Below, piece by piece: positions 5,541 through 11,392 of a stretch of 11,392 nucleotides of DNA. The stretch's first letter is position 1. The number at the start of each line of letters is the position of its first letter. The stretch is from the NCBI GenBank assembly GCA_903870955.1, contig CAIQEX010000104.1, positions 1 through 11,392 on the forward strand, written 5' to 3'. Origin of the DNA: an uncultured beta proteobacterium. GTDB taxonomy: Bacteria; Pseudomonadota; Gammaproteobacteria; Burkholderiales; Burkholderiaceae_C. Below the pieces are notes generated by a model. It worked only from the letters and a program-made list of their open reading frames with translations, had not been told where the DNA came from and did not search any database. A program made the translations under genes and the position numbers.

Positions 5541-7014
5541 CGCCGTCCTCGCTGTGTATCTCGGGTGCGTCGATCTTGAGGCGGGCAATACGGTAGCGGA
5601 TTTGGCGCAAGGTGAGGCCGAGGAGCTTTGCAGCAAGCGTTCGGTTAAAACCGGTCTCGCGCAACGCACGCACCAATATTTGTCGCTCCTTATCGTCCAG
5701 ATAGCCTTGGAGATCGTCCGGTAAAGCATTTTTGGTCAAGGGCGACGCTTCAGCAGACGGGACACTGGAATCGAGCCGCGCCGCCGTGCTTGTCAACCCG
5801 ACGGAACCTATCTCCGATAGATCCAGCACCGGGTCATCCGACAGGGCCAAGGCGCGGTGCAGAATGTTCTCCAGTTCGCGCACATTTCCCTTCAAAGGCA
5901 GTCTGGCCAGACGCGCAATGGTTGTCGCTGCGACGTGGCGAACAGGGGTGTTGGATTCTTTCGCAATGCGTGCCAACAAGGCGTCGCAGAGTGCGGGCAG
6001 ATCCTCGGGGCGCTCGCGAAGTGGCGGAATATCAATATCGATGACATTCAGGCGATAAAACAGATCCTGCCGGAAGCGTCCCGCGGCAACTTCCGCACCG
6101 AGGTCCTTGTGCGTGGCACTGACCACGCGCACATCCACCATTTCCTCCTGGTTTGCGCCCAGAGGGCGAATGCAACGCTCCTGTATTGCGCGCAACAGTT
6201 TGGCCTGCATAGCCAAAGGCAGGTCTCCAATTTCGTCCAGAAAAAGCGTGCCGCCATGGGCACCCTGGAAGAAGCCTTCGCGGTCATGGGACGAACCGGT
6301 GTAAGCACCTTTTTTCGAGCCGAAAAATTCGGCTTCGAGCAGGTTTTCGGGTATGGCACCACAGTTCACTGCCACCCAGGGGCCATCTTTGCGGTGGCTA
6401 TTGGCATGCAAGGCGATGGCTACCAACTCCTTGCCTGTGCCCGATTCGCCGCGCACCATCACGGGCGCCATGCTGCGAGCCACTTTAACAATGCGTTCGC
6501 GTACCGTGCGCATGGCGAGTGAGTCGCCCGCCATACGCGCCAGGGCCTCTGCACCTTTGCTGGATTTTGCGCTGCTGGCTTGCACCAACGGTACTGGCGC
6601 GCTGCTGCTTATGTCGCCGAAGCCTGTCTGACCACCCTGTGTGGCCGCTGCCACAAGTGCTCTGAACTGCTTGAGGTCGACAGGCTTGGTCAGATAGTCA
6701 AAGGCCCCGGCTTTGAGAGATTCCACGGCGTTTTCGGCGGAGCCGTAGGCCGTGATCACAATGCAGCGTTCGCGGCGCTGTTGAGCCCGCACGCCCTTTA
6801 ACAGATCAATGCCAGAGCCATCGGGTAAGCGCATGTCCGTAATCACCAGGTCAAAGCGCTTTGCATTGAGCAGGTCCCAGGCCTCCTCTATGGTTGCCGC
6901 GGCATCGACTTGATAGCCTTCCCGCAGCAGGGTCAACTCATACAGGGTGCGCAGGTCCGGTTCGTCATCGATGACCAGAACCTGAATATCGCTTAAAACG
7001 TGGTGATGGGCCAT
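5533..7014 (-). CDS. pilR: Sigma54-dependent response regulator, PilR-type
   Basis: This 493-aa NtrC-family activator is the likely partner of the adjacent PilS-type kinase. Residues 10-125 form a receiver domain with D16/D17, phosphoacceptor D60 (VITDMRLPDGSG), T88 and K110. Residues about 160-390 are the AAA+ sigma54-interaction domain: Walker A GESGTGKE (189-196), Walker B LFLDEIGD (D260, E261) and arginine-finger region FRQDLFYRLN (314-323). The L1 loop motif is GAYTGS (236-241), not consensus GAFTGA. Residues about 433-485 carry a Fis-type HTH (RTLAAKLLGLTLRQIRYRI). In Pseudomonas PilR activates pilA for type IV pili; no pilin gene is present here, so the target is inferred. The start (ATG 7014, no clear Shine-Dalgarno) overlaps pilS by 22 nt, implying coupling. 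Confidence 0.92.
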   Translation of the reverse strand: MAHHHVLSDIQVLVIDDEPDLRTLYELTLLREGYQVDAAATIEEAWDLLNAKRFDLVITDMRLPDGSGIDLLKGVRAQQRRERCIVITAYGSAENAVESLKAGAFDYLTKPVDLKQFRALVAAATQGGQTGFGDISSSAPVPLVQASSAKSSKGAEALARMAGDSLAMRTVRERIVKVARSMAPVMVRGESGTGKELVAIALHANSHRKDGPWVAVNCGAIPENLLEAEFFGSKKGAYTGSSHDREGFFQGAHGGTLFLDEIGDLPLAMQAKLLRAIQERCIRPLGANQEEMVDVRVVSATHKDLGAEVAAGRFRQDLFYRLNVIDIDIPPLRERPEDLPALCDALLARIAKESNTPVRHVAATTIARLARLPLKGNVRELENILHRALALSDDPVLDLSEIGSVGLTSTAARLDSSVPSAEASPLTKNALPDDLQGYLDDKERQILVRALRETGFNRTLAAKLLGLTLRQIRYRIARLKIDAPEIHSEDGDD

Positions 7015-8741
7015 GGCGAAGGATTGGAGCTTTGCGGTTCATCCGCTGGGGAGTCGGCTATGCGCACAAAGGAAACAGAAAATTCATTGCCCTCCACTTT
7101 TTGGCCGGCCACCTCACGCCAACTCCGCTGGTAGCCGATGCTGGCCCTATGTCCCTCGCATAACTGCCGGCAAATATAAAGTCCCAACCCGCTGGAGCGG
7201 CTCTCCGATGAGAAAAACGGCTCAAATAAATGACGCTCCACGGTTTGGTCCATGGGCATGCCCTCGCTCCATACCCGCAAGGTGGCGTGCAGTGGGTGTT
7301 GACCTATTGTTTGGACCTGGATGCCACCGGGCCGGTCTGAGGCGAAGCGCCGGGCGTTATCCAAAAGGTTGACCAGAACACGGCGTAAATGATCGCCTTC
7401 AAATTGAACCGTGATGGCCTGCCCACTGAGAAAACATTGCAGACGCAGCTCGCATTGGTTTTGAGCGCTCCAGTCACGGCAAATCCGGTTCACCGTTTCG
7501 TTGAGGTTGATTTTCAAGTCGATCAAGCCGCCGTCCTGCGGTTGCGCACGCGATGCCTCAAGGATGTCATCGACGATTTTTGCCAAGCGTTGCGCATTCT
7601 GCCCAACCATTTGGGTCAGCTTCTTGTGGCGCGGATCGCTCAGGTCTTCATCCAATAGTGCGTTGGCCTGGGAAATCGCCGCCAGCGGGTTGCGGATTTC
7701 ATGTGCCACAGCCGTAGACATGCGGCCCATGCTGGCTAGTTTTTCAGTGCGCATGCGTGCTTCAAGCTCCCGTTGATCCTGCAAAAATAGCACACATAAG
7801 CTCTCTCCGCCCAAGTCCTGGGGATTGGTCGGGCGCGTGCTGACATGCAGGCGCAGCGGGCCCTGACCTTCGTGATGAATCGTCACATCGCTTTCCTGAC
7901 CCAGACCACGCGCGAAGCTGGCGTTTGTCAATTCAAGCAATGGCGACCAACCGGGCTCCAAACGCAGGTCGGTCAGGTTTTTAAGCTGTTCCTGCGTGGA
8001 GGCCAACAACTTCAGGGCGGTGGGGTTGGCGGCACGGATTGCCCCGAGGCTATCGACGATCAGCACGCCATCCGGAAGCGATCCGATGACCAGTTCATTG
8101 ACTTGGCGTTGCAAATTGACGGCAGCCTGGCTGGCGCGCGCGCGCAAGCCCTCGCTCGACAAGCGGCTGGACAGTTGGTTGGCCAATAAAGCAATAGCGA
8201 AATAGCCGACGCTGGTCAGCGCAGCCTGTAGCAACGAAAGGGTGGCTTCGGTGCCATTGGCCACTATGGTCAACCACGTGCTGCCTAGCAACAGCATGGT
8301 CACGCCGGCGGCGGTGCCCAAAGCCAGGCGCAATGAACCCAGAACCGAGGCCAACAAAATCGGCAGCGCAAAGAGGGGTGTGTAGTTCACCTGGCTGGCT
8401 TGAAGAACCTGCAAAGACGAGAAGGCCAGCACATCCACTCCGACCAGACGTATCCAATGGCGGTTGAAGTTGTCCCCCAGGAGCAACGGTTTTCCGAAAA
8501 GTCCTGTGGTCAGTGTGCTGCCAAAATACGCCAGACTGATTGATACCAGCCAGAGGCTGTGCGACGTGCCAGAGGCAAACAAAGTCACTTGCATAGCCAT
8601 TAACACCAGGCCAAGCGTGAAGCGGGCCGTCATGAAGCCCTGCCAGATACGCGAAAACTCGCGCGTGTCGTCGGCGTGAAATTCCGCTGCCCAAGGTGCT
8701 GCCAGGTCGAACCAGGAGCGTTCGGGCGGCCGGGGTGACAT
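6993..8741 (-). CDS. pilS: Membrane sensor histidine kinase, PilS-type
   Basis: This 582-aa kinase (from ATG 8741) has about six hydrophobic membrane segments between residues 41 and 188, then a PAS-like region (about 215-325, SLPDGVLIVDSLGAIRAANP). The DHp domain contains H347 (AVAHEIRNPL), the phosphorylated histidine. The HATPase domain has an N box (NLLDNARRFA, N462) and a G2 region (EPFFSSESRSSGLGLYIC). The G1 box, usually DxGxG, reads SEGMP (residues 492-496), so the adenine-contacting Asp is missing. PilS kinases control type IV pilin transcription through PilR, and in Pseudomonas PilS is reported to sense pilin in the membrane. I chose 8741 because its ATG overlaps the upstream TGA as TGATG and has GGGAG 5 nt ahead. 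The in-frame ATG at 8777 would intrude 37 nt into the upstream gene. Confidence 0.92.
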   Translation of the reverse strand: MSPRPPERSWFDLAAPWAAEFHADDTREFSRIWQGFMTARFTLGLVLMAMQVTLFASGTSHSLWLVSISLAYFGSTLTTGLFGKPLLLGDNFNRHWIRLVGVDVLAFSSLQVLQASQVNYTPLFALPILLASVLGSLRLALGTAAGVTMLLLGSTWLTIVANGTEATLSLLQAALTSVGYFAIALLANQLSSRLSSEGLRARASQAAVNLQRQVNELVIGSLPDGVLIVDSLGAIRAANPTALKLLASTQEQLKNLTDLRLEPGWSPLLELTNASFARGLGQESDVTIHHEGQGPLRLHVSTRPTNPQDLGGESLCVLFLQDQRELEARMRTEKLASMGRMSTAVAHEIRNPLAAISQANALLDEDLSDPRHKKLTQMVGQNAQRLAKIVDDILEASRAQPQDGGLIDLKINLNETVNRICRDWSAQNQCELRLQCFLSGQAITVQFEGDHLRRVLVNLLDNARRFASDRPGGIQVQTIGQHPLHATLRVWSEGMPMDQTVERHLFEPFFSSESRSSGLGLYICRQLCEGHRASIGYQRSWREVAGQKVEGNEFSVSFVRIADSPADEPQSSNPSPWPITTF

Positions 8742-8968
8742 CAGGGCTCCCGCGCTTGACGGTGCTGCGCACTGCAATAGAGACCCTTGCTACCTCTGAT
8801 TGCGTCAGTCGATGGCAGGTGTATCGCGCAATGTGCGCACTTCACCATCTCGATGGCTCCCGCAGCGGGTGTGTCTTTGCGGGCGGCCATTTTCACCTTC
8901 TGTTCTCTGGCATGGCGCCATTGCCACAACAACACCATGAAAATGAAGAACAGCAGCAAAAATTTCAT
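8741..8968 (-). CDS. PP0621-type small membrane-anchored protein with putative zinc-binding motif
   Basis: This 75-aa protein begins MKFLLLFFIFMVLLWQWRHA, a single N-terminal hydrophobic anchor (about residues 2-16) followed by basic residues, consistent with an inner-membrane protein whose remainder faces the cytoplasm. The C-terminal half has C44 and C47 (VKCAHCAIHLP) plus C65 and H69 (LYCSAQH), a CxxC...CxxxH pattern that could bind a metal. It resembles the uncharacterised PP0621 family, often found beside pilS in beta- and gammaproteobacteria (from memory of the family). Function is unknown; a role linked to the kinase is inference. The start ATG overlaps the ypjD stop as ATGA (4 nt), and its TGA overlaps the pilS ATG as TGATG, so translation of all three is probably coupled. 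The same frame is open further upstream to 9160, but that part lies within ypjD and lacks family character. Confidence 0.85.
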   Translation of the reverse strand: MKFLLLFFIFMVLLWQWRHAREQKVKMAARKDTPAAGAIEMVKCAHCAIHLPSTDAIRGSKGLYCSAQHRQAREP

Positions 8969-9762
8969 GGAGCCCGGCCCAGAATGATTTCCATCACAAA
9001 GCGCGAGCCGACGTAGGCCAACAGCAACAGACCCGAGCCCAGATACAGGAAGTTGGTGGCCCGCTTGCCACGCCAGCCAAAGCCGACGCGACCTGTCAGC
9101 AAAACCGTAAAGGTGAGCCAGGACAGAACCGAGAACACGGTTTTGTGATCCCAGCGCCACGCGTGTCCGTACACCACTTCGCCAAACAACATACCGACGA
9201 TCAAGGTGGCCGTGAGCAGCACAAAACCGGCACCGACGAAGCGGTAAGTCAAACGCTCCAGCGTTAGCAAAGGCAGGCCGCTATGGGAATCTTTGCCCAG
9301 GCGAATGCGCTTTTCTGCCAGGTTCATAAACCATGCATGGACTACTGCCATACCGAACAGCCCATAGCAGGCAATGCCAAAGGCCAGATGGATGGGAAGC
9401 CAGATCGAGGTGCTCGGAGCCATGACGCTGCCAGGGAAAATGTAGGCCAGCATGACTGCAATGGCACCGATCGTGCTCAGAGTCCAGCGCGTGGGAAGTT
9501 GGGGATATATCAGACTTTCCACGGCATACACCGCTGCCACCAACCAAGCCGTCACGGAAAGCGCGGGCGCAAAGCCGAAATGCGGCGGTTCGCCCAGCAG
9601 GCCCCATGCCAGCAATGTGCCCTGTAACACCCAGGCAATACCTACCCAAATGTGGGCGGTGCGCACACTGATGCGGTGCAGCAGCATGGCTGGCACAACA
9701 TAGGCCAAAGCTGCGGTGGCCGAGAGAATCAGCGGGAGAGGGGTCGCACTGGCTAAAATCAT
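8965..9762 (-). CDS. ypjD: CcsA/YpjD-type cytochrome c assembly-related inner-membrane protein
   Basis: This 265-aa (from ATG 9762) polytopic protein has roughly eight hydrophobic stretches. Counted from the GTG at 9768 (two residues more), H127 (IHLAF), H144 (VVHAWF) and the tryptophan-rich motif AWRWDHKTVFSVLSW (203-217) resemble the conserved histidine and WxWDxK-type motif of the CcsA/CcmC/HemX haem-handling superfamily. Members of this branch next to ffh are generally annotated as YpjD or 'cytochrome c biogenesis protein', but their exact role is not established; the other cytochrome c maturation genes are not here. Neither start has a recognisable Shine-Dalgarno. It is the first gene of the five-gene minus-strand unit and is divergent from ffh, with 79 bp between the starts. 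Its stop overlaps the next gene by 4 nt. Confidence 0.85.
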   Translation of the reverse strand: MILASATPLPLILSATAALAYVVPAMLLHRISVRTAHIWVGIAWVLQGTLLAWGLLGEPPHFGFAPALSVTAWLVAAVYAVESLIYPQLPTRWTLSTIGAIAVMLAYIFPGSVMAPSTSIWLPIHLAFGIACYGLFGMAVVHAWFMNLAEKRIRLGKDSHSGLPLLTLERLTYRFVGAGFVLLTATLIVGMLFGEVVYGHAWRWDHKTVFSVLSWLTFTVLLTGRVGFGWRGKRATNFLYLGSGLLLLAYVGSRFVMEIILGRAP

Positions 9763-9841
9763 GTGCACAGTTTAGCGTTTTGCATTCCGCCAGCTTTGAC
9801 TGGCGCTCAAACCAGGTTCCGAACACCGGACATTTCTCACT
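9763..9841. promoter_or_regulatory. Divergent ypjD/ffh intergenic region
   Basis: This 79-bp spacer must hold the start signals for ypjD (minus) and ffh (plus). A small hairpin CGCCAG/CTGGCG (9788-9805, 6-nt loop) lies in it. TTGACT (9796-9801) could be a plus-strand -35, but no good -10 follows at 16-18 nt. No clear Shine-Dalgarno precedes either gene; the nearest for ffh is GGA 11 nt upstream of its ATG. Confidence 0.45.
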
Positions 9842-11206
9842 ATGGCCTCCGCTCTTACCGACAAACTCAGCCGCCTCGTCAAGGAACTTAGAGGCCAGGC
9901 ACGCATTACTGAAAGCAATGTGACTGACATGCTGCGTGAGGTGCGCATGGCGATGCTGGAGGCCGATGTGGCGTTGCCGGTGGTGCGCGATTTCATCGCA
10001 CGCGTCAAGGAAAAGGCCCTGGGCGAAGAGGTGCTGGGTTCATTGCAACCGGGTCAGGTGCTGGTTGGCATCGTGAATCGTGAGTTGGCCACCACCATGG
10101 GTGAGGGCGTGAGCGATATCAATCTGGCAGCGCAACCACCGGCGGTCATTCTGATGGCAGGCCTGCAGGGAGCAGGCAAAACCACCACCACCGGCAAGCT
10201 GGCCAAACACCTGATTGAAAAGCGCAAAAAGAAGGTGTTGACGGTCTCGGGTGACGTCTACCGCCCAGCTGCTATTGAGCAGTTGAAGACCGTCACGGCC
10301 CAGGCCGGCGCGGAGTGGTTCCCCAGCACACCCGATCAAAAGCCCGTGGATATTGGTTTGGCAGCGCTGGATTACGCCAAAAAGCATTTCTTTGACGTGT
10401 TGCTGGTGGACACTGCGGGTCGTTTGGCCATTGACGAAGCCCTGATGCTGGAAATCAAGCAGTTGCATGCGGCCTTGAATCCGGTTGAAACCTTGTTTGT
10501 CGTGGACGCCATGCAGGGCCAGGACGCGGTTAACACGGCCAAAGCGTTCAAGGAAGCGCTGCCTCTGACCGGCATTATTCTGACCAAGACCGATGGCGAT
10601 TCGCGTGGCGGTGCGGCATTGTCGGTGCGTCAGATCACCGGTGCGCCCATCAAGTTCGCAGGCACCAGCGAAAAACTGGATGGACTGGAAGTGTTCGATG
10701 CCCAGCGCCACGCAGGGCGCATTCTGGGCATGGGCGATATCGTGGCCCTGGTCGAGCAAGTGACCTCCGGCGTCAATATGGAGGCGGCCCAAAAGCTGGC
10801 TGCCAAGGTCAAGAGTGGTGCCAACTTTGATTTAAATGATTTCCTGGCCCAGATTCAACAAATGAAGCAGATGGGGGGCCTCTCCAGCCTGATGGACAAA
10901 CTACCGGCCGCGATGGCGGCAAAGGCCGGTCAGGTCGACATGGACAAGGCAGAAAAGGACATCAAACGCAAGGAGGGCATCATCCACAGCATGACGCCCC
11001 TGGAACGCCGCAAACCCGAGCTCATCAAGGCCACGCGCAAGCGCCGCATTGCTGCCGGCGCTGGCGTGCACGTTCAGGAAGTGAATCGCATGCTCAAGGA
11101 ATTTGAGCAGATGCAGGACATGATGAAAAAGATGAAGGGCGGCGGCATGATGAAGATGATGAAGCGCATGGGCGGCATGAAAGGCATGCCGAAAATGCCC
11201 TTCTGA
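9842..11206 (+). CDS. ffh: Signal recognition particle GTPase (SRP54 homologue)
   Basis: This 454-aa SRP protein binds 4.5S RNA and signal sequences of nascent inner-membrane proteins and hands ribosomes to FtsY. Residues 1-90 are the N domain. The G domain (about 100-295) shows G1 GLQGAGKTTTTGKL (107-120), G3 DTAGR (190-194), G4 TKTDGD (248-253) and the RILGMGD element (293-299). The M domain (about 320-454) has the RNA-binding segment RRIAAGAGVHVQEVNRML (401-418) and a methionine-rich tail (MMKKMKGGGMMKMMKRMGG) for signal-sequence binding. The RNA-binding loop reads GAG where the family usually has GSG. Length is typical. It is the only complete plus-strand gene, divergent from ypjD and convergent with miaB. 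The ATG at 9842 gives a canonical N-terminus (MASALTDKLSRLVKELRGQA) despite a poor ribosome binding site. Confidence 0.98.
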   Translation: MASALTDKLSRLVKELRGQARITESNVTDMLREVRMAMLEADVALPVVRDFIARVKEKALGEEVLGSLQPGQVLVGIVNRELATTMGEGVSDINLAAQPPAVILMAGLQGAGKTTTTGKLAKHLIEKRKKKVLTVSGDVYRPAAIEQLKTVTAQAGAEWFPSTPDQKPVDIGLAALDYAKKHFFDVLLVDTAGRLAIDEALMLEIKQLHAALNPVETLFVVDAMQGQDAVNTAKAFKEALPLTGIILTKTDGDSRGGAALSVRQITGAPIKFAGTSEKLDGLEVFDAQRHAGRILGMGDIVALVEQVTSGVNMEAAQKLAAKVKSGANFDLNDFLAQIQQMKQMGGLSSLMDKLPAAMAAKAGQVDMDKAEKDIKRKEGIIHSMTPLERRKPELIKATRKRRIAAGAGVHVQEVNRMLKEFEQMQDMMKKMKGGGMMKMMKRMGGMKGMPKMPF

Positions 11207-11215
11207 AACCTTGCA

Positions 11216-11392
11216 CTAGCTCAGCAGTTCGCCGCGCAGCGTGTAGGGCCGTGTTTCGCTTATCCTGACATCGACCATCTGTCCAATCAACGTCGTGTCA
11301 CCAACAAAATTGACAACACGGTTGCACTCGGTGCGTCCCATCAGTTCGGCTTCGTCGCGTTTGGAGTGACCTTCCACCAGCAGGCGCTGCAC
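11216..11392 (-). CDS. miaB: tRNA-2-methylthio-N6-dimethylallyladenosine synthase, C-terminal TRAM domain (partial)
   Basis: The last 58 codons and TAG stop (11218-11216) of a minus-strand gene run in from the right edge. The translation includes [25 protein letters not shown] and [10 protein letters not shown] and ends TLRGELLS. This is the characteristic end of MiaB: the LVEG..K...ELMGRTE.NRVVNF stretch and the TRAM beta-barrel that binds tRNA. MiaB is a radical-SAM enzyme with two Fe-S clusters that adds the 2-methylthio group to i6A37 of tRNAs; those catalytic domains are outside the window. RimO is the main alternative, but its C-terminal sequence differs. The stop is 9 bp from the ffh stop, with no space for a separate terminator. 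Confidence 0.92.
   Translation of the reverse strand: MQRLLVEGHSKRDEAELMGRTECNRVVNFVGDTTLIGQMVDVRISETRPYTLRGELLS

Noticed and set aside
5541..5729. Upstream extension of the ampD reading frame (63 extra residues)
   Set aside because: It lies inside pilR and shows no AmpD similarity; the ATG at 5540 has a good GAGG site and gives a family-like N-terminus.
5857..6522. Plus-strand open frame of 221 aa
   Set aside because: It is antisense to the AAA+ domain of pilR and has no family features.
8742..8777. Twelve-residue longer start for pilS
   Set aside because: The ATG at 8741 is coupled to the upstream stop (TGATG) and has GGGAG 5 nt ahead; the longer form would intrude into the upstream gene.
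8969..9160. Longer start for the PP0621-type gene
   Set aside because: The extension is out of frame inside ypjD; MKFLLLFF gives the expected N-terminal anchor with an ATGA overlap.
9788..9805. Small hairpin CGCCAG/CTGGCG considered as a terminator
   Set aside because: It lies between divergent gene starts, not after a gene, and no T-run follows on either strand.
11260..11268. TTATCCTGA considered as a DnaA box
   Set aside because: It is a single imperfect match inside the miaB coding sequence, with no cluster of boxes nearby.

Overview
The window (about 11.4 kb, moderately GC-rich) looks like chromosomal core sequence from a betaproteobacterium, most likely order Burkholderiales and probably Comamonadaceae (Rhodoferax/Polaromonas-like). 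I infer this from protein character: a class Ia ribonucleotide reductase with a two-ATP-cone NrdA, a Lys/Ala/Pro-rich histone H1-like protein, the ypjD / PP0621-type / pilS / pilR / ampD gene order, and an ffh-miaB neighbourhood. No mobile element, CRISPR array, rRNA or tRNA was seen.

Layout, left to right. The left edge (1-179, minus strand) is the 5' part of a low-complexity histone H1-like gene whose 3' end lies outside the window. Next come nrdB (350-1549) and nrdA (1671-4607), both on the minus strand, so transcription runs nrdA to nrdB and towards the H1-like gene. The nrdA-nrdB spacer carries two perfect 10-bp inverted repeats and a possible internal promoter. Upstream of nrdA is a well-formed sigma70-like promoter overlapped and flanked by two NrdR-box-like elements whose centres are exactly 32 bp apart.

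From 4932 to 9762 five minus-strand genes overlap end to end (transcription order ypjD, PP0621-type, pilS, pilR, ampD; overlaps 4, 1, 22 and 8 nt). They encode a CcsA/YpjD-type membrane protein, a small membrane-anchored putative zinc-binding protein, a PilS-type membrane histidine kinase, a PilR-type sigma54 activator and the cytoplasmic anhydromuramyl-peptide amidase AmpD. The overlaps imply one polycistronic, translationally coupled unit. On the plus strand, divergent from ypjD, is ffh (9842-11206), the SRP GTPase. The last 177 bases (minus strand) are the C-terminal TRAM-domain end of miaB, converging on ffh with only 9 bp between the stops.

I find no wholly new system. The content is housekeeping: dNTP synthesis, protein targeting, tRNA modification, peptidoglycan recycling and a two-component system. 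The points worth a second look are regulatory and residue-level: the paired NrdR boxes, the tandem hairpins between nrdA and nrdB, a PilS with an altered ATP-binding G1 box, a PilR with GAYTGS in place of GAFTGA, the fully overlapping five-gene unit, and in-frame DNA repeats in the H1-like gene.
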